A DNA stretch of 37,673 nucleotides from Hydrocarboniphaga sp. (GCF_028291725.1 NZ_JAQGNT010000108.1:1-37673); one strand, 5' to 3'; counted from the first letter of the stretch, positions 8,099 through 16,286 are shown. The notes: a model not told the origin generated them from the letters alone. Made by a program: numbers and translations.

Positions 8099-9124
8099 AT
8101 GAGCCGCATCGGCATCTTCGGTGCCGGCAGCGTCGGCTGCGCAATCGGTGCGCGCCTCGCAGCCACCGGCGCCGACGTGGTGATGATCGGCCGCCAGCGC
8201 CTTGCCGACGAGATTGCCGCGCAGGGCCTGGGGCTGACGGACTACCTCGGCGCCCGGTTTTACGTGCCGGCGAGCCAGGCTCGCTACACCACATCCGCAC
8301 AGGCCGCATCCGATGCGGACGTCGTGCTGGTGACCGTGAAATCCGCGGCGACGCAGAGCGCCGCGCAGGAACTGGCTGCGGTGCTGAAACCCGGCGCGCT
8401 GGTGATCAGCTTCCAGAACGGCATCGGCAATGCCGAGCTGCTGGCCGCCGCGCTGCCGCAGCATCTCGTGCTGGCCGGCATGGTGCCGTACAACGCGACC
8501 TCGCGCGGTCCGGGCGAGTTTCATCAGGGTACCGAAGGCACGCTGGTCGTCCAGCGGCATGCGCGGCTAGCTGCGATCGCTGCCGATTTCGCGCGCGCGG
8601 GCATCCCGCTGCAGCAGCGCGGCGATATTGCGGCCGTGCAATGGGCCAAGCTGCTGCTGAATCTGAACAATCCGATCAATGCGCTGGCGGGCCTGCCGCT
8701 GAAAGCGCAGCTGTCACAGCGCGACTACCGGCGCTGCCTGGCACTGGTACAAGACGAAGCGCTGGCGGTGCTGGACGCGGCCGGGATCAAGCCGGCACGG
8801 CTGACGCCGCTGCCGCCGCACTGGATGCCGCGGCTGCTGTGCGTCCCGGACTTCATCTTCAAACGCATCGCCGGCAGCATGCTCAAGATCGACCCGCTGG
8901 CGCGCTCGTCGATGCTCGACGACTTGCAGCTGGGCCGCAGAACCGAGATCGACTGGATCCACGGCGCGATCGTGAAGCTCGCCGAGCGGCTGTCGATGGC
9001 GGCGCCGGCGAACGCACGCCTGATCGCACTGATTCGCGATGCGGAAGCAGGCGGCAAGCGCGATTGGTCAGCCGCGGAATTGCTGCTGCGATTAACGGCA
9101 TCCAGTGGCCCGATGACGTCGTAG
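8099..9124 (+). CDS. panE: 2-dehydropantoate 2-reductase family protein
   Basis: The 341-residue protein is a ketopantoate reductase-type NADPH oxidoreductase, the enzyme that turns 2-dehydropantoate into pantoate for pantothenate synthesis. The N-terminus has the Rossmann motif GAGSVGCAIG (residues 8-17), the central QWAKLLLNLNNPINAL supplies the catalytic lysine and Asn, and the SMLDDLQLGRRTEID segment supplies the conserved Ser/Asp/Glu. Paralogues in this family act on other 2-oxo acids, so the symbol is tentative. No convincing ribosome-binding site precedes the ATG, because only 11 bases separate it from the 162-bp hairpin. The stop TAG (9122-9124) is the GTAG head of the next repeat. 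Confidence 0.85.
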   Translation: MSRIGIFGAGSVGCAIGARLAATGADVVMIGRQRLADEIAAQGLGLTDYLGARFYVPASQARYTTSAQAASDADVVLVTVKSAATQSAAQELAAVLKPGALVISFQNGIGNAELLAAALPQHLVLAGMVPYNATSRGPGEFHQGTEGTLVVQRHARLAAIAADFARAGIPLQQRGDIAAVQWAKLLLNLNNPINALAGLPLKAQLSQRDYRRCLALVQDEALAVLDAAGIKPARLTPLPPHWMPRLLCVPDFIFKRIAGSMLKIDPLARSSMLDDLQLGRRTEIDWIHGAIVKLAERLSMAAPANARLIALIRDAEAGGKRDWSAAELLLRLTASSGPMTS

Positions 9125-9200
9125 GTCGGCAATCCTTTGCCGACGTGAGGCCGCGCTTGCGCATCCGAGGTTACACGTCGGCAAAGGATTGCCGACCTAC
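9121..9200. repeat. GTAG-REP pair, family B, head-to-head
   Basis: Left copy GTAGGTCGGCAATCCTTTGC... and its inverted right copy are separated by about 26 bases. Each half folds as GTCGGCAA/TTGCCGAC with a four-base loop. The left GTAG supplies the stop codon of the reductase gene. Confidence 0.93.
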
Positions 9201-9259
9201 CGTTGCCGGGCGGTGCTTTTTACCGATTACCACCACCCGCAACGGGCAGCGGGCGGACG

Positions 9260-9279
9260 CCTGACATCGGCCTGACATC
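9260..9279. promoter_or_regulatory. Tandem CCTGACATC repeat, possible operator
   Basis: CCTGACATC occurs at 9260-9268 and again at 9271-9279, so equivalent bases are 11 apart, about one helical turn. It lies about 100 bases upstream of the first pentapeptide-protein gene, in a 174-base gap that otherwise holds no gene. A same-face direct repeat is the arrangement bound by many OmpR-type regulators, one of which is encoded 5 kb downstream. The link is inference. Confidence 0.35.
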
Positions 9280-9374
9280 ATGTTTCAGCCCGCGGAAGTC
9301 GGCAGGACACCGACGGAGCCTAGCCTGTGTTGCATCGGAAGCGCCCCGGCTTCCATCGCACAGGGAGAATCACC

Positions 9375-9626
9375 ATGTCGCTCAAACCGCTTTTCGCAAG
9401 CTGCTTCACCGCCGGCGTCCTGATGACCGGCACCGCGCTGTCGGCCCCGGCCCAGGCCTGCCTGAGCTGCGGCATCAAGCTCAACGGCATCTCGCTGAAT
9501 GGTTTCTCACTCAACGGCATCGGCCTGCAAGGCCTGCCGGTCCTGGGCTTTATCGACAGCTGCGTGCCGGCCGGCAGGCCCACCGCGGTGACCCTGCCCG
9601 GCGGCGCCCGCCTGGCGTTGCGCTGA
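9375..9626 (+). CDS. Small secreted (L/F)NG pentapeptide protein 1
   Basis: The 83-residue product has a signal peptide (residues 1 to about 28, ending SAPAQA before Cys). The mature part begins CLSCG and then has five pentapeptide-like units (KLNGI, SLNGF, SLNGI, GLQGL and a degenerate one). It ends in a single further Cys region and the motif AVTLPGGARLALR, which closely matches the end of the next gene's product. ATG 9375 is chosen over an upstream ATG because AGGGAGA precedes it and the signal peptide begins there. Function is unknown; a short four-sided beta-helix is the likely fold of the repeat part. It lies 48 bases before a longer sister gene. Confidence 0.8.
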   Translation: MSLKPLFASCFTAGVLMTGTALSAPAQACLSCGIKLNGISLNGFSLNGIGLQGLPVLGFIDSCVPAGRPTAVTLPGGARLALR

Positions 9627-9674
9627 TTTCAGCCGCACTTTTTCATCATCCGACTCATCGAAAGGAATCGCACC

Positions 9675-10070
9675 ATGAACCACATCAAAGCTCTCGGCTT
9701 CGCCGCCGCCCTCGCCGTCTCCGCACTGTCGGCTCCGGCCCATGCCGGCTTCACGCTCAATGGCGTGACATTGAACGGCATCCAGTTCAACGGTATTTCG
9801 CTGCAGGGCACCACGCTGAACGGTTGGACCCTCAACGGCGTCCAGTTCAACGGCTTCTCGCTGAATGGTCTGACCTGGAACGGAATCCAGTTCAACGGCG
9901 TCAGCTTCAATGGCCCGGTATTCAATGGCCCCATTCTCCAGGGCCTCACCTTCAATGGCGTCTGGCTGAACGGCGCGCCGGCCAATGGCGACGAGACCCA
10001 CGGTATCGCCGGTGGCGTCCGCGCCTACGCGGTGACGCTCGCCAACGGCAGCCAAGTCGCACTGCGCTGA
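9675..10070 (+). CDS. Secreted (L/F)NG pentapeptide-repeat protein 2
   Basis: The 131-residue product has a cleavable signal (residues 1-24, ending SAPAHA) followed by about 15 uninterrupted pentapeptides at residues 27-101, of the form (T/Q/S)(L/F)(N/Q)G(hydrophobic). Leu/Phe fits the inward centre position and Gly the corner position of the pentapeptide-repeat beta-helix, while Asn replaces the usual Ser/Thr/Arg. The C-terminal 30 residues end in AVTLANGSQVALR, matching the end of protein 1. AGGAA lies upstream of ATG 9675. It is probably a periplasmic or surface protein of unknown function, co-transcribed with protein 1 and closed by a strong hairpin terminator. Confidence 0.85.
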   Translation: MNHIKALGFAAALAVSALSAPAHAGFTLNGVTLNGIQFNGISLQGTTLNGWTLNGVQFNGFSLNGLTWNGIQFNGVSFNGPVFNGPILQGLTFNGVWLNGAPANGDETHGIAGGVRAYAVTLANGSQVALR

Positions 10071-10076
10071 GTCGAC

Positions 10077-10111
10077 CGGCCGCCGGCGCGCCGGCGGCCG
10101 TTTCCGTTTTT
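10077..10111 (+). terminator. Strong intrinsic terminator after the pentapeptide genes
   Basis: A perfect GC-only palindrome with 12-base arms (10077-10100, CGGCCGCCGGCG as left arm) is followed by TTTCCGTTTTT. It starts six bases after the stop codon of the second pentapeptide gene and precedes the ADYC lipoprotein gene by 43 bases, so the lipoprotein gene may have its own promoter or be expressed by read-through. Confidence 0.8.
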
Positions 10112-10154
10112 AATTGGCGACCCGGAAGCACAACCCGACTTCGAAGGTGACCGC

Positions 10155-10961
10155 ATGATCCGTCGCTATGCACTGTTGCTGTGTCTGGCCCTGTCCGCCT
10201 GCCACGACGCGCCGCCTTCCGCCGCCGCGCCGGCAGCGGCGGAGCCGGCCGCTTCGCTGACCGTGGAAGGCAGCGCGCTGGTGCTGACGATGCCCGGCGG
10301 CAAACAGCTGCGCGGCACCGAGCTGGTCGGCGCGACGATTCACCTGGCGTTCGAAGGCAAGACCGTGCCGATGAAGCTCGCGGCGATCACGCCCGATCCT
10401 GACGATCCCGAAATCCTGCGCCACGACTTCCAGGTGCCCGACGGCCAGGGCGGCTGGAATCCGGCTTGTCAGCCGAATGCCTACGGCGAGCGCTGGGGCT
10501 TTCCGGTCGCGCTGCCGGAAGGGCACCCGGGCCGCGAGGGCGACATCACGATGACCTGTGCCTCGGGCGCGGTAGGCAAGTGCGCACGCTTCGGCTACAA
10601 ACCCTGGGCCAAGGGTCCGAAAGGCGAAGACCTGGTGCCGCTGCATGCCGCCTGCGTGCGCATGGTGCGGGCCGACTATTGCGGCGATGGCGCGGCCCAT
10701 ACCAAGAACGGCACGGAGATCGACATGTACGACGAGCTCGGCATCCAGAAAATGGCATCGCAGAACAATCCCGCCTTCGCTTTCGAAGCCGGCTGGACAC
10801 CGCAGGGTGCGGCCTGTGTCTCGCATACGCGCTGGTCCGACGTGGTGACGCTGAACCAGCTCAAAGACCAGTGCCCGAGGCTCGCAAACCTGCCGGCCTG
10901 CGACGAAACCTACGCGCGCGCGGCCGGCGCGCAGCTGTTCAATCGATCCAAGCTGCAGTGA
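10155..10961 (+). CDS. ADYC-domain lipoprotein
   Basis: The 268-residue protein begins with a lipoprotein signal (lipobox LSAC, Cys16), then an Ala/Pro-rich linker. From about residue 36 it reads LTVEGSALVLTMPGGKQLRGTELVGATIHL, shown here in parts: a V-L-T-M-P-G-G-x-x-L-R motif and then GTELVGATI. The rest contains conserved Cys and Trp residues, CARFGYKPW, and RADYCGDG near residue 172, which names the ADYC family (function unknown). Many cysteines suggest disulfides, hence a periplasmic or outer-membrane location. It starts 84 bases after the pentapeptide genes and ends seven bases before the histidine-kinase gene, so it is almost certainly in one operon with the phosphorelay. Confidence 0.85.
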   Translation: MIRRYALLLCLALSACHDAPPSAAAPAAAEPAASLTVEGSALVLTMPGGKQLRGTELVGATIHLAFEGKTVPMKLAAITPDPDDPEILRHDFQVPDGQGGWNPACQPNAYGERWGFPVALPEGHPGREGDITMTCASGAVGKCARFGYKPWAKGPKGEDLVPLHAACVRMVRADYCGDGAAHTKNGTEIDMYDELGIQKMASQNNPAFAFEAGWTPQGAACVSHTRWSDVVTLNQLKDQCPRLANLPACDETYARAAGAQLFNRSKLQ

Positions 10962-10968
10962 CCCCTTG

Positions 10969-13900
10969 ATGACCAAGACTTCTGCCGACCCGGCCGCCCG
11001 ACACTCCGATCTGCGCAAGCTCCAGGCGGCTTCGGAGATCGCCGACGGATTCAACGACGGCATGCGTGACCTTGCCGAGTGGCTGCCCGGCGCGGTGTTC
11101 CAGCTGGTCAGCGACGGCGAGGTCAGCATCCGCTACACCTATGTCAGCCAGCGCGTGCGCGAGGTGCTCGGGCTCGAGCCCGAAGCCATATTGCGCGATC
11201 CGCTGGCGCCGTCGCGCCTGGTGCTGCCGGTGGATTCCGCGGTGCTGTTCAAGGCCTACGCGGATTCCAAGCGCGACCTGCGCTCGTTTGAAGCCGACGT
11301 GCAGATCCGCCGCGCCGATGGCTCGATCCGGCTGGTGCGCACGGTGGCAACGCCACGGCTCGAAGGTGAGACGTGCATCTGGACCGGCTACTGGTCCGAC
11401 ATCACCGACGAAACCGAGGCCCGCAACCGGCTCGCCGCCACCGAGAAGCGGCTGCGCGACATCACCGATTCGGTGCCCGGCGCGCTCTACCAGTTGCGCT
11501 ATACCACTGCCGGTGAAGTGCAGATCACCTATCTGAGCGAGGGCATCCGCGCGCTGATCGGCGTGACCATCGAAGAAGGCCACGAAGACCTCAACGCGCG
11601 TTTCCGCACGGTGCTGCCCGAAGATCTGCCCGCGGTCGGCGCCGGCATACGCCAGGCGGCGGCGACGATGGAAGTGATGAGCGTGGACTTTCGCATCCGC
11701 CATGCACGCAGTGGGCAGATCCGCTGGGTGCGTTCGGTCGGCCGGCCGCAGCGCGAGCCCGACGGCTCGACCACGATCAACGGGTTCTGGCAGGACCTCA
11801 CCGATCGCAAGGAGCTGGAAGAACAGCTGCGCCAGGCGCACGACGAGGCGCGCACCGCCGAGCAGCGGCTGCGCGCGATCTTCGACCACACCCGCATCGG
11901 CCTGGTGATGATCGACCAGGACCTGCAGTTCTCCGACGCCAATCCGTCCCTGCGCGAACTGCTGATGATCGAGGATGAGCAGGAATTCGCCCGCGATTTC
12001 CCGGCATTCTCGCCGCCATCGCAGCCCGATGGCCGTCCATCGATGGAGAAAGCCAGGGAGATGATCCAGATGGCTTTCGAGCAGGGCTACAACCGCTTCG
12101 ACTGGCTGCACCAGACCCGTGACGGCGAGTTGCGACCCTGCGAAATCGCATTGACGCGCGTGCAGCTGTCGGGCGCGCCGGTGATCTTCGCGACGATGAC
12201 CGACCTGCGCGAGCGCAAGCGCGTCGAAGCCGCGCTGGAGGCCGCATCGCTGGAAGCACAGGCGGCGTCCAAGGCCAAGAGCGACTTCCTCGCCAACATG
12301 AGCCACGAGATCCGCACGCCGATGAACGCGATCGTCGGCCTCACCCATCTGGGCCTGGGCAGCAGCGATCCATCGCGACTGCTCGACTATCTGGGCAAGA
12401 TCGACACGGCGGCCAAGTCGCTGCTGCAGATCATCAACGACATTCTCGACTTCTCGAAGATCGAGGCCGGCAAGCTGGTGCTGGAATCGACGCGCTTCGA
12501 TCTGTATTCGGTGCTCGACAGCCTGTCGGGCATGGTCAACCTGCCGGCCGGCGAAAAATCGCTGGAGCTGCTGTTCGCGGTGGAGCCCGGCGTCAGCTCG
12601 CAGCTGGTCGGCGATCCGCTGCGCCTGGGCCAGATCCTGCTGAACCTGGTCAGCAACGCGATCAAGTTCACCGAGCGCGGCCAGATCGTGGTGCGCGTCT
12701 CCAGCGTCAAGCAGGGCCGCGATTTCGCGCGGCTGCGCTTCGAGGTAGCGGACACCGGCATCGGCCTGAGCCGCGAGCAGATCGAGCGCCTGTTCGCACC
12801 GTTCTCGCAGGCCGACAGCTCGACCACGCGCCGCTACGGCGGCACCGGCCTGGGGCTGGCGATCTGCCGGCGGCTGGTCGACATGATGGACGGCGAGATC
12901 GGCGTCGACAGCGTGCCCGGCGCCGGCAGCAGCTTCCATTTTACCGCGCGCTTTGGCCTGGCGCCGGCCTCGGCGGCGCGGCTGAAGACGCCGCGCTCGC
13001 TGCGCGGCATGCGTGTACTGGTGGTCGACGACAACGCCACCGCGGTATCGATCCTGAGCGCCTATCTGGAATCCTTCGGCTTCGACGTCGCCTCGGTGTC
13101 GGGCGGTGCCGAGGCGATCGAGCGGGTCCGCGACGACGCCGGCAAGCCGTTCCGGCTGGTGCTGATGGACTGGCAGATGCCGGGCATGAACGGCATCGAG
13201 GCCGCGCTGCGCATCCGCGGGCTGACCCGGCCCGAGCCACTGGTGGTGATCATGATCACCGCCTTCGGCCGCGAGGAGGTGGAACGCCAGGCGCAGATCG
13301 CCGGGCTCGACGGCTTCCTGATCAAGCCGGTGAATCCCTCGGTGCTGCTCGACACCATCGTCCAGGCCTTCGGACACGAGACCGCGCTGGAACCCGGCCA
13401 GGCAACCGCGGCTATCGACAGCCGCGCGGCGCTGGCGGGACGCCGTGTGCTGCTGGTCGAGGACAACGAGATCAACCAGGAGGTCGCCAGCGAACTGCTG
13501 CGGCGCGCCGGCGTGATCGTCGAGTTGGCGATCAATGGCGAACAGGCGGTGCAGCGCGCCACCGCTACGCGCTACGACGCGGTGCTGATGGACGTGCAGA
13601 TGCCGGTCATGGACGGCATCGAGGCCACACGCCTGATCCGCGCGCTGCCCGCCCCGCAGGCTCAGGTGCCGATCATCGCGATGACCGCCAATGCGATGGC
13701 CGAAGATCGTCAGCGCTGCCTGGACGCGGGCATGGACGATCACCTCGGCAAGCCCGTTGATGTGCACCGGCTCTATGAAGTGCTGGCGCGCTGGACCGCA
13801 GGCCGCGGCCCGGCAACGGAACCGGTGGCGATCCCGGCCGAGCCGGATTTCGATTTCGACGCGGCGATCCGGCTGATGGCCGACAGCCGCGCGCTGTGGG

Positions 13901-14190
13901 AGCGGCTGGCGCGCCGCTATCTGGCGGCGCCGGGCGCGCCGGCCGCTATCGCAGCGCAGCTCGCCGCCGGCGATCGTGCTGCTGCCCATCGCACCGCGCA
14001 TACGCTGCGCGGCAGCGCCGCGACGCTGGGGCTGCTCGCGCTGCAGCGCGCCGCCGGCGCGCTGGAACACCGGCTCAGCACCGCCGATGCGGATGCGGGC
14101 GCCGAACTGGCCGCACTGGCGCCGATCGAGCAGGCGGCGCGGCGCGCGATCGGGCACCATCTGATGGGTCTTCCCGGAGCGCCAGCATGA
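10969..14190 (+). CDS. Hybrid sensor histidine kinase (PAS x3, HisKA, HATPase, REC x2, HPt)
   Basis: The 1073-residue kinase has, in order, three PAS/PAC regions (about 25-145, 155-285, 300-425), HisKA with phospho-acceptor His446 in MSHEIRTPMN, HATPase_c with N-box near 557, DTGIG at about 595 and GTGLGL near 625, a first receiver with Asp734, a second receiver with Asp875 and a C-terminal HPt with His1011 (AHTLRGSA). All phosphotransfer residues are therefore present for a full His-Asp-Asp-His relay. No membrane segment or signal is visible, so it is probably cytosolic and senses through PAS domains. The start is ATG 10969; TTG 10966 is adjacent. Its stop overlaps the response-regulator start by four bases. 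Confidence 0.93.
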   Translation: MTKTSADPAARHSDLRKLQAASEIADGFNDGMRDLAEWLPGAVFQLVSDGEVSIRYTYVSQRVREVLGLEPEAILRDPLAPSRLVLPVDSAVLFKAYADSKRDLRSFEADVQIRRADGSIRLVRTVATPRLEGETCIWTGYWSDITDETEARNRLAATEKRLRDITDSVPGALYQLRYTTAGEVQITYLSEGIRALIGVTIEEGHEDLNARFRTVLPEDLPAVGAGIRQAAATMEVMSVDFRIRHARSGQIRWVRSVGRPQREPDGSTTINGFWQDLTDRKELEEQLRQAHDEARTAEQRLRAIFDHTRIGLVMIDQDLQFSDANPSLRELLMIEDEQEFARDFPAFSPPSQPDGRPSMEKAREMIQMAFEQGYNRFDWLHQTRDGELRPCEIALTRVQLSGAPVIFATMTDLRERKRVEAALEAASLEAQAASKAKSDFLANMSHEIRTPMNAIVGLTHLGLGSSDPSRLLDYLGKIDTAAKSLLQIINDILDFSKIEAGKLVLESTRFDLYSVLDSLSGMVNLPAGEKSLELLFAVEPGVSSQLVGDPLRLGQILLNLVSNAIKFTERGQIVVRVSSVKQGRDFARLRFEVADTGIGLSREQIERLFAPFSQADSSTTRRYGGTGLGLAICRRLVDMMDGEIGVDSVPGAGSSFHFTARFGLAPASAARLKTPRSLRGMRVLVVDDNATAVSILSAYLESFGFDVASVSGGAEAIERVRDDAGKPFRLVLMDWQMPGMNGIEAALRIRGLTRPEPLVVIMITAFGREEVERQAQIAGLDGFLIKPVNPSVLLDTIVQAFGHETALEPGQATAAIDSRAALAGRRVLLVEDNEINQEVASELLRRAGVIVELAINGEQAVQRATATRYDAVLMDVQMPVMDGIEATRLIRALPAPQAQVPIIAMTANAMAEDRQRCLDAGMDDHLGKPVDVHRLYEVLARWTAGRGPATEPVAIPAEPDFDFDAAIRLMADSRALWERLARRYLAAPGAPAAIAAQLAAGDRAAAHRTAHTLRGSAATLGLLALQRAAGALEHRLSTADADAGAELAALAPIEQAARRAIGHHLMGLPGAPA

Positions 14191-14948
14191 GTTCTCGCAT
14201 CGCCGTGGTCGACGACGATCCACTGCTGCGCCAACTCGTCGTCGACTATCTCTCGACCCAGGGCTATGCCGCCCAGGCCTACGAAGGCGGCGCGGCGCTG
14301 CGCGCGGCTTTCGCAGCGCAGACCCCTCACTGCGTGATCCTCGACCTGATCATGCCCGGCGAAGACGGGCTGACGGTGCTGCGCTGGCTGCGCAGCTGCA
14401 GCGACGTGCCGGTGATCATGCTGACCAGCAACGACGCCACCGCCGACCGCGTGGTCGGCCTGGAGCTGGGCGCCGACGACTACGTGGCCAAGCCCGCGGA
14501 TCTTCGAGAACTGCTGGCGCGCATCCGCAGCGTGCTGCGCCGCCGCGGCGACGCGGCGGTCGCCACTCCGGCGCCGGTCATGCTCGTGTCGGCAGCGCTG
14601 CAGTCGAGCAACAGCGGCGAGCGATGGTTCGGCCGCTGGCGGCTGGACCGCTCGCGGCGGCGGCTGGTCGATCCGGCCGGCGAAGTGCTGCCGATCACCG
14701 GCGCCGAGTTTGGTCTGCTCTGCGTATTCGCCGACCATCCCAACGTGATCCTGTCGCGCGACAAGCTGCTGGAGCTGTCCGGCACCGATCCGGGCGAAGT
14801 CTTCGATCGCGCGATCGACCTGCGCATCACGCGTCTGCGCCGCAAGATCGAGCCGGTACCCGGCGACCCGACCGTGATCCGCACCGTGCGCGGCCACGGC
14901 GGTGGCTACGAATACCTGCACGCCGACCGGCCCAACTACGGCCGCTGA
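14187..14948 (+). CDS. OmpR/TorR-type winged-helix response regulator
   Basis: The 253-residue regulator has a receiver domain (acidic pair Asp10/Asp11, phospho-acceptor Asp53 in ILDLIMPG, Lys in AKPADL) and a C-terminal OmpR-type winged helix ending RTVRGHGGGYEY. ATG overlaps the kinase stop codon (ATGA), so translation is likely coupled and this is the natural output of the kinase's HPt. Phosphorylated dimers of this class bind tandem half-sites about 10-11 bases apart. Targets are unknown; the upstream lipoprotein and pentapeptide genes are obvious candidates. A family C repeat follows the gene. Confidence 0.93.
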   Translation: MSSRIAVVDDDPLLRQLVVDYLSTQGYAAQAYEGGAALRAAFAAQTPHCVILDLIMPGEDGLTVLRWLRSCSDVPVIMLTSNDATADRVVGLELGADDYVAKPADLRELLARIRSVLRRRGDAAVATPAPVMLVSAALQSSNSGERWFGRWRLDRSRRRLVDPAGEVLPITGAEFGLLCVFADHPNVILSRDKLLELSGTDPGEVFDRAIDLRITRLRRKIEPVPGDPTVIRTVRGHGGGYEYLHADRPNYGR

Positions 14949-14954
14949 GCCGCT

Positions 14955-15033
14955 GTAGGTTGGGGTGAGCAAAGCGAACCCCAACGGGTTGCCGCGCCAA
15001 TGTTGGGGTTCGCTTACGCTCACCCCAACCTAC
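14955..15033. repeat. GTAG-REP pair, family C, head-to-head
   Basis: GTAGGTTGGGGTGAGC...GCGAACCCCAAC on the left is mirrored by GTTGGGGTTCGC...GCTCACCCCAACCTAC on the right. Each half folds on the GTTGGGGT/ACCCCAAC arms. It fills the convergent junction between the response regulator and the MFS gene, where it may act as a two-way terminator. Confidence 0.92.
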
Positions 15034-15042
15034 GATCAACGC

Positions 15043-16269
15043 TCAGGCCACGAGCGGCGCGGTACTTTTCATGCGCGCTTCGCGGATCGGCAGGCACAGC
15101 AGCGCGGCGACGCCGGCCAGCAGCATGTCGCCGTACCACATCCAGTTGTAATCACCGAAGCGCGCGATCGTGACGCCGCCGAGCCAGGCGCCGAAGAAGC
15201 CGCCGATCTGGTGCGACAACAGCGTCAATCCGAACAAGGTGCCGAGATAGCGCGTGCCGAACAGCTTGCCGACCAGGCCCGCGGTCGGCGGCACCGTCGC
15301 CAGCCAGCTGAAGCCGAGCGCGGCGGCGAACACGTAGAACGTCAGCGGCGTGCGCGGCGAAACCAGGTAGATCGCGATGATCAGCACGCGGCTCGCGTAC
15401 ATCGCGCCGAGCACGTACTTCATCCGCAGGCGCGAACCCAGCGCACCGGCGGTGAGGCTGCCGGCCACGTTGAACAGGCCGATCAGCGCCAGCGAGGTCG
15501 CCGAGACGCTGGCCGGCAGGCCGCACAACGACACCTCGCCCGGCAGATGCGTGACCAGGAAGGCGATATGCACGCCGCAGGTGAAAAAGCCGGCGTGCAG
15601 TAGCCAGTAGCTGCGATCACGCAGCGCGACACGCAATTGAGCGCCAAGCCCTGCACCCGCTGGGACGCCGGTGACAGGCGACTCCGCCGGCGTCTGACGG
15701 CGACCCAGGCCGAGCAGCAGCGGAATCACCAGCAGGCTCGCCGCCGCCAGCGAATACATCGCGGCGACCCAGCCGAAGGCGACGATCATCAGCTGAGCCA
15801 GCGGCGCGAATACGAACTGGCCGAAAGATCCGCCGGCATTGATCAGGCCGCTCGCGAACGAGCGCTTTTCGGGCGGCAGCGCCGATGCGGTCGCGCCGAT
15901 CAGGATCGAGAAACTCGCAGCGCCGGCACCGGACGCGACCAGCACGCCCATCGTCATCATCAGCCCGAACTGCGAACCCGCATGCGGCACCAGCACGTAG
16001 CCCAGCGCCAGCAGCAGCGTGCCGCAAAAAATCACCGGCCTGGCGCCGTACTGGTCGGCGATCGCGCCGAAGATCGGCTGCACCGCGCCCCAGACGAACT
16101 GGCCGATCGCCAGTGCGAAGCTGATGCCGACGATGCCGACGCCGGTGGCCTGCGTGATCGGGCCAATGAACAGGCCCATCGACTGGCGGCCGCCCATCGT
16201 GATCATCAGCATCGCGCTCGCGCAGAGCATCAGCGTCCAGCCGGTTCGGGCGGCGGTGGCTTGCGTCAC
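15043..16269 (-). CDS. Major facilitator superfamily transporter
   Basis: The 408-residue inner-membrane protein has about 12 hydrophobic segments and typical MFS loop motifs (for example GAIADQYGARPVI between the second and third segments). The TMGGRQSMGLFIGPI opening segment is common in MFS carriers related to organic-anion antiporters, but the substrate cannot be assigned. The start is GTG at 16269, supported by AGGAA five bases upstream; no better ATG lies near. An upstream 16-base palindrome at 16287-16302 may be an operator. It converges on the response-regulator gene. Confidence 0.88.
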   Translation of the reverse strand: MTQATAARTGWTLMLCASAMLMITMGGRQSMGLFIGPITQATGVGIVGISFALAIGQFVWGAVQPIFGAIADQYGARPVIFCGTLLLALGYVLVPHAGSQFGLMMTMGVLVASGAGAASFSILIGATASALPPEKRSFASGLINAGGSFGQFVFAPLAQLMIVAFGWVAAMYSLAAASLLVIPLLLGLGRRQTPAESPVTGVPAGAGLGAQLRVALRDRSYWLLHAGFFTCGVHIAFLVTHLPGEVSLCGLPASVSATSLALIGLFNVAGSLTAGALGSRLRMKYVLGAMYASRVLIIAIYLVSPRTPLTFYVFAAALGFSWLATVPPTAGLVGKLFGTRYLGTLFGLTLLSHQIGGFFGAWLGGVTIARFGDYNWMWYGDMLLAGVAALLCLPIREARMKSTAPLVA

Positions 16270-16286
16270 GGGATTCCTGCGCTATG

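Noticed and set aside
9318-9334. Possible sigma-54 promoter (TTGC element) before the pentapeptide genes
   Set aside because: The TTGC at about 9330-9333 has no GG at the required -24 spacing.
10939-14223. A 1094-codon open frame antisense to the histidine kinase
   Set aside because: It mirrors the kinase codons, is rich in His, Arg, Gln and Ala, has no recognisable motif, and long antisense frames are expected at this GC content. The same applies to the long antisense frames at 4424-6073, 25711-27693 and 35536-37425.
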